Assembly (NCBI GenBank): GCA_038258425.1 | Contig: JBBSPV010000015.1 | Coordinates: 1-64,000, forward strand | Direction of reading: 5' to 3' | Length of the DNA stretch: 64,000 bases | DNA from: DATLGB01 sp038258425 | GTDB lineage: Bacteria; Actinomycetota; Thermoleophilia; Solirubrobacterales; Solirubrobacteraceae | Part shown: one piece after another, positions 1 to 8,383 of the stretch | How positions within the stretch are numbered: the stretch's first letter is position 1 | Layout of the letters: each line of letters opens with the position of its first letter | Notes under the pieces: model-generated | The model's database searches: none | What the model was told of the DNA's origin: nothing | Seen by the model: only the letters and a program-made list of their open reading frames with translations | Program-made: the position numbers and the translations under genes

Positions 1-626
1 GCCGCGCCGGCGCCGAGGCGCCCGCCGCTCCGCGGCGGCCGGTAGGCCAGCGCGACCGCCACCGCCATGCACACGACCGCCAGCGCGGCGGGGCCGGCGC
101 CGATCGCGGCGCGCCCGCCGAGGGCGACGCCGGCGCCCGCGCCCGCCACGGCGAGGAGGAACACGGCGTAGAGCACGACGAGGAAGCCGAGCAGCGTCCG
201 AGCGCCGGCGGCGCCCCGGAGGCTGGCCCGGCGCAGCACCCACAGCGTGAGGGCCGCGCCCCCCGCGCCGGCGGTCGGCAGCAGCCGGGTGGCCGCGGCG
301 CCGGCCACCGTCGTGCGGTAGCTCTCGCGCAACCCGAAGCGCGGGCTGTCGCGCCCGGCGACGTGCCAGAGGAGCAGGACGTAGCCGGCGAAGGACAGCA
401 CCTCGAGCCCGGCGCCGGCGGCGATCCAGGCCGGGTCGGCGCCGGCCAGCCGGTGCGCGATGGCGACCACGGCGTGGACGGGCGCGCCGGCGCCGATCGC
501 CACGGCGACCACCGCGGCCGCCGCCACGAGCAGGGGGAGCCGGGCGCGGCGCAGCAGCTCCGCGCGGGAGGGCGCGGCGCTCGAGGCCAGGGGATCGCGC
601 TCGCAAACGACCGACATACAGCGCAT
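1..626 (-). CDS. Lysylphosphatidylglycerol synthase-type (YbhN/UPF0104) membrane protein, partial
   Basis: Reading the minus strand from an ATG at 626 gives an open frame of 208 residues that runs off the left edge, so the C-terminal part is missing. An alternative ATG lies at 617. Hydrophobic segments are visible near residues 30-50, 66-88, 143-165 and 170-190. The stretch WIAAGAGLEVLSFAGY followed by a re-entrant-looking TRLLPTAGAGG matches the start of the flippase-like transmembrane domain of MprF/YbhN proteins, which in actinobacteria usually stands alone without the lysyltransferase domain. Its likely place is the cytoplasmic membrane, in lipid or envelope precursor handling; substrate unknown. 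It is divergent from the phosphorylase gene, with about 120 bases between them. Family assignment is from sequence character only. Confidence 0.6.
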   Translation of the reverse strand, partial: MRCMSVVCERDPLASSAAPSRAELLRRARLPLLVAAAAVVAVAIGAGAPVHAVVAIAHRLAGADPAWIAAGAGLEVLSFAGYVLLLWHVAGRDSPRFGLRESYRTTVAGAAATRLLPTAGAGGAALTLWVLRRASLRGAAGARTLLGFLVVLYAVFLLAVAGAGAGVALGGRAAIGAGPAALAVVCMAVAVALAYRPPRSGGRLGAGA

Positions 627-748
627 CGTGGCGCCGGCGGGTCGCGCCGTCGTCGGCCTGTGGGTCCATCTGGCCGTCATCCCTGGGGATGACGCGTCCC
701 CGTGCGGACGTCGCCGGTGTGGAGGCACGGCCTCCCGGCTAGTGCGCG

Positions 749-2908
749 ATGATGCGCCGCGTGCTCGGACAAGATGACCTGGATCGCGCCGCGGCCGCCC
801 TCGCCTGGCGGCTCCCCGACCCCCTCGCCGGGCTCGCCCGCCTCGCCTACAACTACCGCTGGGCGTGGCTGCCGGGGGGCCCGGAGCTGTTTCGGACCGT
901 CGACCCCCGCCGCTGGCGGCTGACGGGCGGCAACCCGGTCCGGCTGCTGGAGGAGGCGAGCACGGAGGCGCTGGCCGCCGCCGCGCAGGACAACGACCTC
1001 CTGGGCCGCATCGCCGACCTCGAGGCCCGCGTCGCCGAGGACCTCGCGCGCGAGCCGCGCGGGGTGGGTGGGACCGTATTCCCGGACGCCCCCGTCGCGT
1101 ACTTCTGCGCCGAGTTCGCCGTCCACCAGTCGATGCCGATCTACTCCGGCGGCCTCGGGGCGCTCGCGGGCGACATCCTCAAGGAGGCCTCCGACCGGGC
1201 ACTGCCGATGGTGGGCGTCGGCCTGATGTACCGCCGCGGCTACTTCCGCCAGCGCATCGACGCGACGGGGTGGCAGCAGGAGTACTGGGTGCTCACCGAC
1301 CCCGAGCGGCTCCCCGCCGCGCTCGTGACCCGCGACGACGGCGAGCCCTTGAAGGTCACCGTGCCGATCGCGAACACCCTCGCCACCGCCCAGGTGTGGC
1401 GGGTCGACGTCGGCCGCGTCCCGCTCTACCTCATGGACACCGACCTGCCGGAGAACGACGGCGTCACGCGCTGGATCACCTCGCGCCTCTACGACGGCGA
1501 CCCCGGCACCCGGCTCGCCCAGTACGCGCTGCTCGGGCTGGGCGGCGTCACGGTGCTCGAGGCGCTCGGCGTGCAGCCGGGTGTCGTGCACCTCAACGAG
1601 GGCCACGGCGCATTCGCGGCGCTCGCTCTCGCGCGGGCGGGCATGCGCGACGGCCGCGCCTACGAGGACGCGCTGGCCGCCGCGCGCGAACGCACGATCT
1701 TCACCACCCACACGCCGGTGCCGGCCGGCAACGACACCTATTCCTACGACCAGGTCGCCCACACCCTGGGCGCCTACGCCGAGCAGGCCGGCATCGACGT
1801 CGACGCCGTCGTGCGCAGCGGCCGGACGCAGCACGACGACGGCCACGAGCCCTTCGGGGTCTCGCAGTTCGCGCTGCGGGCCAGCCGGGCCGCCAACGGC
1901 GTCTCGCGCCGCCACGGCGAGGTCGCGCGCGAGATGTGGCGCGGGATGTGGCCGGACCGTGAGCCGGGCGACGTCCCGATCGGCCACGTGACCAACGGCG
2001 TCCACGTCCCCTCCTGGGTCGGGGAGCCGATGCGCCGGCTGCTCGACCGCCACCTCGGCGAGGACTGGTCGCGACGCGCCGAGGATCCGGCCACCTGGAC
2101 GGGCCTCGACCACGCCACGGACGAGGAGCTCTGGGCCGTCCGCAACGAGCAGCGCGACCGCCTCGTGCAGTTCGTGCGCGAACGTAGCGTGCTGGATCGC
2201 CTGAGCCGCGGCGACGCCCGCGAGCGCGTCGAGCAGGCCGCCCGGGCGCTCGATCCCGACCTGCTGACGATCGGCTTCGCCCGGCGGGTGGCGACCTACA
2301 AGCGGCTGAACCTCCTCTTTCACGACGCCGAGCGCGGCATCGGGCTGCTCAACCGCGACCGGCCGGTGCAGATCCTCATCGCGGGCAAGGCCCATCCGAA
2401 GGACGATCAGGGCAAGCGGCTCGTGCAGGAGCTCTTCTCGCTCAAGGACCGGCCGGGCGCACTCGAGCGCGTGGTCTTCCTCGAGGACTACGACCTCGGC
2501 ACCGCCGCCCGCCTCGTGCGCGGCTGCGACGTGTGGGTCAACGTCCCGCGGCCCCCGCTGGAGGCGAGCGGGACCTCCGGGATGAAGTCCGTGCTCAACG
2601 GCGGCCTGCAGCTCTCCGTGCTGGACGGCTGGTGGGACGAGGGCTACGGGGAGCGCAACGGCTGGGCGCTCGACGGGACCGTCAAGGACGATCACGGCGC
2701 CCAGGACCACGAGCACGCGATGGAGCTCTATCGCCTGCTCGAGGACGAGGTGCTGCCGACCTTCAACGACCGCGACGAGCAGGGCATCCCGCGCGCCTGG
2801 CTCGAGCGCGTGCGCAACTCGATCAAGTCCTGCGCCCCCGAGTTCTCGGCGGCGCGCATGGTCCGCGACTACGAGATGAAGCTCGACGACACGGGCGCCC
2901 GGGTCTAG
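749..2908 (+). CDS. glgP: Alpha-glucan (glycogen/maltodextrin) phosphorylase, short form
   Basis: GT35 phosphorylase of 719 residues that releases glucose 1-phosphate from alpha-1,4-glucans in the cytoplasm. The N-terminus (DPLAGLARLAYNYRWAW) is the DUF3417 domain of the actinobacterial/thermophile type of GlgP. The family stretch FTTHTPVPAGNDTY lies mid-protein, and the pyridoxal-phosphate lysine is in GTSGMKSVLNGG (Lys about 613). GT35 enzymes of this type are commonly about 800-850 residues; this one stops soon after the catalytic core, so it looks C-terminally short. Two ATGs in tandem (749, 752) are both usable. Its TAG stop overlaps the convergent thioesterase stop in the shared CTAG at 2905-2908, so the genes meet with no spacer. 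Confidence 0.93.
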   Translation: MMRRVLGQDDLDRAAAALAWRLPDPLAGLARLAYNYRWAWLPGGPELFRTVDPRRWRLTGGNPVRLLEEASTEALAAAAQDNDLLGRIADLEARVAEDLAREPRGVGGTVFPDAPVAYFCAEFAVHQSMPIYSGGLGALAGDILKEASDRALPMVGVGLMYRRGYFRQRIDATGWQQEYWVLTDPERLPAALVTRDDGEPLKVTVPIANTLATAQVWRVDVGRVPLYLMDTDLPENDGVTRWITSRLYDGDPGTRLAQYALLGLGGVTVLEALGVQPGVVHLNEGHGAFAALALARAGMRDGRAYEDALAAARERTIFTTHTPVPAGNDTYSYDQVAHTLGAYAEQAGIDVDAVVRSGRTQHDDGHEPFGVSQFALRASRAANGVSRRHGEVAREMWRGMWPDREPGDVPIGHVTNGVHVPSWVGEPMRRLLDRHLGEDWSRRAEDPATWTGLDHATDEELWAVRNEQRDRLVQFVRERSVLDRLSRGDARERVEQAARALDPDLLTIGFARRVATYKRLNLLFHDAERGIGLLNRDRPVQILIAGKAHPKDDQGKRLVQELFSLKDRPGALERVVFLEDYDLGTAARLVRGCDVWVNVPRPPLEASGTSGMKSVLNGGLQLSVLDGWWDEGYGERNGWALDGTVKDDHGAQDHEHAMELYRLLEDEVLPTFNDRDEQGIPRAWLERVRNSIKSCAPEFSAARMVRDYEMKLDDTGARV

Positions 2909-3315
2909 GCCTGCGCCGCCGCCTCGAGCCGCTCGCGCTCCGCGGGCGCGATCGTGCGACCGGCGCGCGCCGCTGGGTCCCAGCCGACGAGCACCGTGCG
3001 GCCCGTGGCGGCCAGCGTGCCGTCGGGCAGGCGGACGTCGTGGCCGAGGGTCACGCTCTTGGTCCCCACGCGCTCGACGCGCACGACGAGGTCGACGACC
3101 TCGTCCTCCCGCCGGACCTCATGCCGGTGGTCGAGCTCCACGCGCGCGACCACCCAGGCGTCCTCGGAGGATCCCGCCGGCCGGCAGAGCTCGCGCATGA
3201 GCCCGTCACGGCCCTCCTCCAGCAGCTCGTGGTAGACGGCCTGGTTGAGGTGCCCGAGCATGTCCATGTCGCGCCAGCGCAGGGGCACCCGGAGGGTGAG
3301 CTCGCCGGCGCGCAT
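2905..3315 (-). CDS. Acyl-CoA thioesterase, 4HBT (hot-dog) family
   Basis: A 136-residue hot-dog protein of the YbgC/FadM type, hydrolysing acyl-CoA thioesters in the cytoplasm. The N-terminal WRDMDMLGHLNQAVYHELLEEGR carries the active-site pattern of the family (Asp in DMD, then GHLNN-like helix start), split here only for description. The ATG at 3315 was chosen because it opens directly into the first beta strand; a longer in-frame version up to 3528 exists but its added residues are Arg/Pro/Ala-rich and look non-coding, and they would cover the zinc-ribbon gene. The substrate chain length cannot be told. Confidence 0.83.
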   Translation of the reverse strand: MRAGELTLRVPLRWRDMDMLGHLNQAVYHELLEEGRDGLMRELCRPAGSSEDAWVVARVELDHRHEVRREDEVVDLVVRVERVGTKSVTLGHDVRLPDGTLAATGRTVLVGWDPAARAGRTIAPAERERLEAAAQA

Positions 3316-3446
3316 GGCGGCGGAGCCTACGCCAGCAGGCGCGAGAGCGTGTCGAGCCGAGACAGCGGGAGACGCTCCGTCCCCGGCCCTCTGGCGCGAC
3401 ACTCGCGCTGGGCCGGGGCGGCGGATACGTCTACAGGGCCTGCGGG

Positions 3447-3551
3447 CTAGCGCTCGTCGAGCGCGCCGCCGCAGAACGGGCACGTGGCCCGATGCGCGAC
3501 GCGGTCCGAGGACCAGAGCCGGAGGCACCTGGAGCAGATGACGCGCAGCAT
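3447..3551 (-). CDS. 34-residue zinc-ribbon microprotein
   Basis: A very short gene (35 codons). It opens with an ATG at 3551 preceded by an almost perfect Shine-Dalgarno (AAGGAGG, plus-strand complement at 3559-3565, seven bases before the start). The product contains ICSRCLRLW near the start and ATCPFCGGALDE at the end: two CxxC knuckles about 15 residues apart, a classical zinc ribbon. It contains essentially nothing else, so it probably binds a nucleic acid or a partner protein. It lies between the thioesterase and the carboxylate-amine ligase on the same strand. The evidence for translation is the ribosome site plus the fold-sized cysteine pattern; function unknown. Confidence 0.72.
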   Translation of the reverse strand: MLRVICSRCLRLWSSDRVAHRATCPFCGGALDER

Positions 3552-3558
3552 GGCGTCA

Positions 3559-3565
3559 CCTCCTT
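3559..3565 (-). promoter_or_regulatory. Strong ribosome-binding site of the zinc-ribbon microprotein
   Basis: On the minus strand AAGGAGG lies seven bases upstream of the ATG at 3551. This decides that the 34-residue frame is a real gene rather than chance. Confidence 0.75.
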
Positions 3566-3690
3566 GTCTGTCGGATGGGGCGCAGATCCTTCACGCGCCC
3601 CGATGCACGTACCAGCCTAGCGGTCCCGCCGACGGCCGCACGACCGGTCGGCGAGGGCGCCCATGCCGCGCGCGGCTCCGGCACCCCTGG

Positions 3691-4821
3691 CTAGGGCAGC
3701 GGGCCCTCCGGCCCGTCGGCGGCCGTCAGCGCCGCGGTCTCGCGCAGGAGCATGGACATGCCGCCGATCGCGTGGGCGCGCCGCTGCCGGCCGGCGCCGC
3801 CGCCGCGCTCGACGAGCTCCGGCACGCGCTCCAGCGCGTCCCGGCAGCCGAGGTCGTCCGCGTGGTCGCGCGCCCGGTCGAGTGCCGTGGTCACGAGCTC
3901 GGCGACGGGGGTCGGATCGCCGTCCGGCCCGGGAAGCGCGCCCGCGACGCCATAGCGGCCGGCCCGGAAGAAGCCCTCGTCGACGATCTCGGGCGGCGGC
4001 CCGGCCACCGCGTCCACGTCGCTCGCGGTCGCATGGTGGCGGGCGAGGCAATGGGCGAGCGCGATCAGGGCGGCGAGGTCGTCGAGCGAGGCCTGGGCGT
4101 CCAGCGCCCGGATCTCGACCGTGCCGAGCCGCGGGTGGGGCCGCAGCTTCCACCAGAACCACGTGTAGTCGGGCACCTCGGCCACGCGGGCGAGCGACGC
4201 GGCCAGCGCGCAGAAGTCGTCGTAGTCGCGCAGCACGCGCGGGACCCCGGAGCGCGCCCAGCCGCGCATGGCGACCTCGCGCGCCGACGCCAGCCCGGTG
4301 TCGCGGCCGTGGCGGTAGGGCGAGTTGGCGGCCAGCGCCTGCAGCAGCGGCAGGTCGCCCCGCAGCCCGTTGAACGCGCGCACGGCGTGGTCCTCGTCCG
4401 GCATGCCGACGTGGACGTGCAGACCACCGACCGGATCGGCAACCGCGTCGCCGAGCAGCCGGCTGATGCGCTCGTAGCGCTCCTTGTCGGTGATCTCGGC
4501 CTCCCCCTCCAACGCCCGTGGGTGCGTGCCCGAGCCGAGCAGGCCGGCGCCCGTGGCCATGACCGCGCGACGCAGGCCGCCGAGCGTGCCCACCGCCTGG
4601 GCCGCCGTCGCGCACACGTCGGTGATGAGCTCGATCTGGCAGGCGTGCAGCTCGCGCTCGACCGTCCCGTCGACCGGGCCGAGGCGTTCCGTGACCGCGG
4701 CGGACGCGTTGGCCTGGTCGCCCGTGACGGGGTCGACGAGGAACAGCTCCTCCTCCACGCCGAGCGAGAACGGTTCCCCCGTGCCGAAGCGGGCGTCCGT
4801 CGGGTCGGCGCTCGCGGTCAC
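3691..4821 (-). CDS. Carboxylate-amine ligase, GCS2 (YbdK-type glutamate-cysteine ligase) family
   Basis: 376 residues, GTG start at 4821. The N-terminal FSLGVEEELFLVDPVTG is the metal/ATP-binding opening of GCS2 enzymes; further marks are CQIELITDVC, GLHVHVGMPDE (about residue 135) and RPHPRLGTVEIRALDAQ (about residue 230). Members form gamma-glutamyl or similar amide bonds with ATP. Related actinobacterial proteins are annotated as glutamate-cysteine ligases, although mycothiol-producing actinobacteria do not need glutathione, so the substrate is uncertain. It is divergent from the AAA ATPase at 4888; the gap of about 65 bases holds one of the palindromic repeats. Confidence 0.88.
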   Translation of the reverse strand: MTASADPTDARFGTGEPFSLGVEEELFLVDPVTGDQANASAAVTERLGPVDGTVERELHACQIELITDVCATAAQAVGTLGGLRRAVMATGAGLLGSGTHPRALEGEAEITDKERYERISRLLGDAVADPVGGLHVHVGMPDEDHAVRAFNGLRGDLPLLQALAANSPYRHGRDTGLASAREVAMRGWARSGVPRVLRDYDDFCALAASLARVAEVPDYTWFWWKLRPHPRLGTVEIRALDAQASLDDLAALIALAHCLARHHATASDVDAVAGPPPEIVDEGFFRAGRYGVAGALPGPDGDPTPVAELVTTALDRARDHADDLGCRDALERVPELVERGGGAGRQRRAHAIGGMSMLLRETAALTAADGPEGPLP

Positions 4822-4858
4822 CCGGGCACGCTACCCACCCGACCCGGAAGCCGACACA

Positions 4859-4882
4859 TCACGCCAACCGGCGTCACGCCAG
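4859..4882. repeat. Palindromic repeat, upstream copy flanking the AAA ATPase gene
   Basis: This stretch holds an ACGCC/GGCGT inverted pair separated by four bases and then a second ACGCC, giving overlapping palindromes around GGCGTCACGCC. About 23 bases match the copy at 6069-6091 with three differences. It lies only five bases upstream of the ATPase ATG, so it may be an operator or an element boundary. Confidence 0.7.
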
Positions 4883-4887
4883 ACCAT

Positions 4888-6051
4888 ATGATCTTCTGGG
4901 TGGCAAAGCGCGCGACCGCCAACCCGTTCCGCTTCGGCGCCCTCGCCCTCGACGAGGCGTTCACCGACCGGGAGCCCGAGCTCGCCGAGGTCGTCGCCGA
5001 CGTCGCCAACGGCCAGGACGTCGTCGTCTACGCGCCCCGCCGCTACGGCAAGTCCTCCCTCGTCCGGCGCGCCGCCCAGCGGCTCGTCGCCGACGACGTG
5101 CTGGTCGCCCAGGTCGACCTCATGACCACGCCGACGCGCGCGAAGCTCGCCGCGAAGCTCGCGGCCTCGATCTACGAGGACGTCGCCACCCCGCTGTTCC
5201 GCGCCAAGGAGCGCCTGCGGGTGTTCCACGGGCTGCGGATCGCGCCGACCGTGACCGTCGACCCCGACGACGGCTCGCTGGCCTTCTCGTTCTCGGCCTC
5301 CGTGCACCCGGAGGATCTCGACGCGACGCTCGAGCGGCTGCTCGAGCTCCCCGGCCGCCTCGCCGGCGAGCGCGAGCGCCGCGTCGCGCTCATCCTCGAC
5401 GAGTTCCAGGAGATCGCCGACGTCGATCCCGGCCTGCCGCGGCTCATGCGCGCGGTGTTCCAGCAGCAGCCCGAAGTGGCGCACGTCTACCTCGGCAGCC
5501 GCCGTCACATGATGCGCCGCATCTTCTCCGACGCCAACGAGCCGTTCTGGCGCAGCGCCAAGCAGCTCGAGCTCGACGTCATCGAGCCGGCCGCCTTCGC
5601 CACCTACATCGCCGACCGCTTCGAGTCCACGGGCAAGCACATCGACACCGCCGCCGTCGGCGCGGTGCTGGGCGTGACGGGCGGCCACCCCTACGGCACG
5701 CAGGAGCTCTGCTACTTCACCTGGCAGGCGACGGGCGGCGGCCGCAAGGCGACCACGACGACGGTGGCCGACGCGCTCGAGGGCGTCCTGCGCTCCGAGC
5801 ACGCCCACTTCTCGCTCGCGTGGTCACGGGCCTCGGCCGGCCAGCGCTCGCTGCTGCAGGCGCTGGCGCGCGAGCCCGGTCACCCGCTGGCCGCCGACTA
5901 TCGCCGCCGGCACGGGCTGCCGACGGCTTCGACGGTGCAGAAGGCGCTCGAGCGCCTCGAGCTCGAGGAGCTCGTGGTGCGCGACCGCGGCGCCGCCCGG
6001 ATCGCCGAGCCGTTCCTCGCGGAGTGGCTCGCCCTCCAACTCGACGCCTAG
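4888..6051 (+). CDS. Solitary AAA/STAND-like ATPase (ATPase_2, archaeal-type) with C-terminal winged helix
   Basis: 387 residues from the ATG at 4888; the frame is open far upstream, but that part is antisense to the ligase gene and is not coding in character. The N-terminal NPFRFGALALDEAFTDRE leads to Walker A (APRRYGKSSLVRR, about residues 49-61), Walker B (VALILDEFQEI, about 168-178), a sensor-like GSRRHMMRRIF and GHPYGTQELCY. The last 70 residues form a winged-helix-like module. This is the ATPase_2 (pfam01637-like) architecture, seen in conflict, stress and mobile contexts, of unknown role. No partner gene is adjacent. Short near-identical palindromic repeats lie on both sides (4859-4882, 6068-6102), which sets it apart from its neighbours. 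Confidence 0.85.
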   Translation: MIFWVAKRATANPFRFGALALDEAFTDREPELAEVVADVANGQDVVVYAPRRYGKSSLVRRAAQRLVADDVLVAQVDLMTTPTRAKLAAKLAASIYEDVATPLFRAKERLRVFHGLRIAPTVTVDPDDGSLAFSFSASVHPEDLDATLERLLELPGRLAGERERRVALILDEFQEIADVDPGLPRLMRAVFQQQPEVAHVYLGSRRHMMRRIFSDANEPFWRSAKQLELDVIEPAAFATYIADRFESTGKHIDTAAVGAVLGVTGGHPYGTQELCYFTWQATGGGRKATTTTVADALEGVLRSEHAHFSLAWSRASAGQRSLLQALAREPGHPLAADYRRRHGLPTASTVQKALERLELEELVVRDRGAARIAEPFLAEWLALQLDA

Positions 6052-6067
6052 CCCGTTCCTCCTCATG

Positions 6068-6102
6068 GTCACGCCAGTTGGCGTCACGCCACTTGGCGTG
6101 AC
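6068..6102. repeat. Palindromic repeat cluster, downstream copy flanking the AAA ATPase gene
   Basis: The nonamer GTCACGCCA occurs at 6068-6076 and 6083-6091, and its inverse TGGCGTGAC at 6094-6102, so hairpins can form in two registers (9-base arms with 2- or 17-base loops). The first part repeats the sequence upstream of the ATPase gene. It lies 16 bases after the ATPase stop and just before the stop of the convergent SDR gene, where it could also act as a bidirectional terminator, but there is no T tract. Confidence 0.72.
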
Positions 6103-6106
6103 TGCC

Positions 6107-7042
6107 TCAGGATCGGGTGGGGGCCCCGAGCTCGAAGCGGACGCCGGTCAGCGCCTCCGACGTCTCCCACAGCCGCCGCGCCGCGTCCTCGTCGCGGGCG
6201 GCCGCCGAGCAGCCGACGGGCTGCGGGTGGCCGCGCTGCTCCCCGGGGCCGTCGGGCCCGATGAAGGTCCCGCCCACGAGGTCGGGCTCCGTCGCCGCGT
6301 AGAGCGTCGGAAGCGCGCCCATCTCCGCGGACTGGGCGATGAGGAGGTTGGCGACCGTCATGAGCGCACGGTCCAGCGGCGGCGCGGACGCCGACTGGAG
6401 GTTCGTCGCCGCGTAGCCGGGATGGGCGGCGACGCTGACGACGTCCGAGCCGGCCGCGCGCAGCCGGCGGTCGAGCTCGAACATGAACAGCAGGTTGGCG
6501 AGCTTGGACTGCCCGTAGGCCGTCCAGCGGTTGTAGCGGCGCTGGCGCTGCAGGTCGTCGAAGTCGAGCCTGCCGATCCGGTGCGCGCCGCTGGAGAGCG
6601 TCACCACGCGAGCGCCGTCGCGGCCCTCGAGCCGGTCGATCAGCCGCCCGGTGAGGGCGAAGTGGCCGAGGTGGTTCGTGCCGAGCTGGATCTCGAAGCC
6701 GTCCGCGGTCTCGCGGCGCGGCGGCGCCATCAGCCCGGCGTTGTTGATGAGCAGGTCGAGCCCGGGCTCGGCCGCCTTGAAGCGGTCGGCGAACGTCTCG
6801 ATCGCCGCGAGGCTCCCGAGGTCGAGCGACTGCACCTCGACGTCGGCGCCGGGCACGGTCTCCCGGATCTCGCGGGCGGCCTGCTCGCCCTTGTCCGTGT
6901 TGCGGCAGGCCAGCACGACGCGCGCCCCGGCGCGGGCCAGTTCGCGGGCGGTGACGAGCCCGAGGCCGCTGTTGGCGCCGGTGACGAGCGCCAGCCGTCC
7001 GCGCTGGTCGGGGATCCGCTCCGTCGTCCATTTCGGGGTCAT
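6107..7042 (-). CDS. Short-chain dehydrogenase/reductase (retinol-dehydrogenase-like)
   Basis: 311 residues. ATG at 7042 with GGAAGGA upstream; the frame is open further but codes for Arg/Pro-rich sequence there. NAD(P) binding is shown by TGANSGLG (about residue 22), followed by NNAGLM, the catalytic Ser in VTLSSGAH and YGQSKLAN (Tyr-x3-Lys). The insertion after the SSGAH motif and the overall length match the retinol dehydrogenase/WW-domain oxidoreductase-like branch of classical SDRs. The substrate cannot be deduced. It is divergent from the DUF3089 gene. Confidence 0.9.
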   Translation of the reverse strand: MTPKWTTERIPDQRGRLALVTGANSGLGLVTARELARAGARVVLACRNTDKGEQAAREIRETVPGADVEVQSLDLGSLAAIETFADRFKAAEPGLDLLINNAGLMAPPRRETADGFEIQLGTNHLGHFALTGRLIDRLEGRDGARVVTLSSGAHRIGRLDFDDLQRQRRYNRWTAYGQSKLANLLFMFELDRRLRAAGSDVVSVAAHPGYAATNLQSASAPPLDRALMTVANLLIAQSAEMGALPTLYAATEPDLVGGTFIGPDGPGEQRGHPQPVGCSAAARDEDAARRLWETSEALTGVRFELGAPTRS

Positions 7043-7177
7043 GCCGTGCGTCCTTCCCCGGCGGGCGGCGAACCGAACGCGCGGCCGGCGCTCCGCGGCG
7101 GATCCAGGTGAGCGGCCGACGGACAGGCACGGGCCCAAGCGGTACCGCGACGTACCGGCGTCGCGTAGGTTGACGGC

Positions 7178-8347
7178 ATGAGGAGACTGCTGCTCGCCGG
7201 CGCGCTCGCGCTGACCACCCTCCCGTGTCTGGGCACGGCGTCCGCGTCGGCGGCCACCACCTGGCTGTGCCGGCCCGGCCAGGCCGACGACGCCTGTGCC
7301 GTCGGGCTGAAGACCACGCGCTTCACCCCGAGCGGCCAACGGCTCGACACCCGCAGCCCGAACGCCGACCGTCCCCGCCGGATCGACTGCTTCTACGTGT
7401 ACCCGACGGTGTCGGACGAGCCTGGGATCCAGGCCTCCCTCGCCAAGCGGCCCGAGTTGCGCTCCATCGCCCGCTTCCAGGCCGCGCGCTACGGGTCACG
7501 CTGCCGGATCTTCGCGCCCGTCTACCGGCAGCTGACGCTCAAGGGCATCGGCGCCGGCGTCCCCCGCGCGCAGCAGGCGCAGGCGGCGCTCAGCGCCTAC
7601 GCCGACGTGCGCGCGGCCTTCCGGGAGTACCTGCGCCGCTACAACCATGGTCGCGGCTTCGTGGTCATCGGGCACTCGCAGGGTGCGGCCATGGGCACAC
7701 GGCTCGTGCGCGGCGAGATCGACGCGAGGCCGGCGGTCCGGCGGCGGCTCGTGTCGGCGATCCTGCTCGGCGGCAACGTCGCGGTTCGCCGCGGACGCGA
7801 CGCCGGCGGGGACTTCCGCCATGTTCCCGCCTGCCGCCGGCCCGGCCAGACCGGCTGCGTCGTCGCGTTCTCGACCTACGGCGAGACGCCACCGGCGGAT
7901 TCGATCTTCGGGCGCATCGACGGCCGGCTCAACCGGCTCAGCGGGACGCCGGCGCGCACCGGACTCGAGGTGCTGTGCACCAACCCGGCCGCGCTGCGCG
8001 GCGGTCTCGCCCGGCTGCACCCGGCCTTCCCGAGCGCGCCGTTCGCGCCGGGCACGACCATCGCGGCCGGGATCGGGCTGCTCGGCTACACGCTGCCGAC
8101 GGCGGCGACGCCCTGGGTCGCCGTGCCGGGGAGCTTCACCGGCCGCTGCGAGTCCGCCAACGGCGCCAACGTCCTGCGCCTGCGACCGCGGGCGGGAGCG
8201 CCGACGCTCAAGCCCTCCCCCGACGCGACCTGGGGCCTGCACCTCGTGGACGCCAACATCGCGCTGGACGACCTCGTGAAGCTCGTCGGGCGCCAGGAGC
8301 GCGCGTACGAGCGAGCCCAGGGCTCCCGGCCGCGCTTCGCCGGCTGA
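7178..8347 (+). CDS. Secreted DUF3089 alpha/beta hydrolase
   Basis: 389 residues with an N-terminal signal peptide (RRLLLAGALALTTLPCLG, then ASASAA cleavage region). The mature protein has CFYVYPTVS and the nucleophile elbow GHSQG (Ser about 167), the marks of DUF3089 lysophospholipase/esterase-like hydrolases. Several cysteines (WLCRPG, SRCRIF, PACRRPGQTGC, GRCES) suggest disulfides in an exported enzyme. It probably acts outside the membrane on an ester; substrate unknown. It is convergent with the FGGY kinase gene; the GC-rich 36-base gap contains a CGCCG/CGGCG dyad at 8370-8381. Confidence 0.88.
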   Translation: MRRLLLAGALALTTLPCLGTASASAATTWLCRPGQADDACAVGLKTTRFTPSGQRLDTRSPNADRPRRIDCFYVYPTVSDEPGIQASLAKRPELRSIARFQAARYGSRCRIFAPVYRQLTLKGIGAGVPRAQQAQAALSAYADVRAAFREYLRRYNHGRGFVVIGHSQGAAMGTRLVRGEIDARPAVRRRLVSAILLGGNVAVRRGRDAGGDFRHVPACRRPGQTGCVVAFSTYGETPPADSIFGRIDGRLNRLSGTPARTGLEVLCTNPAALRGGLARLHPAFPSAPFAPGTTIAAGIGLLGYTLPTAATPWVAVPGSFTGRCESANGANVLRLRPRAGAPTLKPSPDATWGLHLVDANIALDDLVKLVGRQERAYERAQGSRPRFAG

Positions 8348-8383
8348 GCGCGGGCACCGGCCGGGGCCGCGCCGCGCGGCGCC

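Noticed and set aside
677..2716. Long open frame antisense to glycogen phosphorylase
   Set aside because: Composition is Val/Ala/Gly/Arg-rich without any family motif and it mirrors codon position bias of the real gene; typical high-GC shadow.
3484..4887. In-frame N-terminal extension of the AAA ATPase
   Set aside because: It is antisense to the carboxylate-amine ligase and shows no domain; the ATG at 4888 opens directly into the conserved part.
8348..8383. GC-rich dyad as a terminator between the DUF3089 and FGGY genes
   Set aside because: Only a five-base stem with a two-base loop and no T tract; not strong enough for a separate call.
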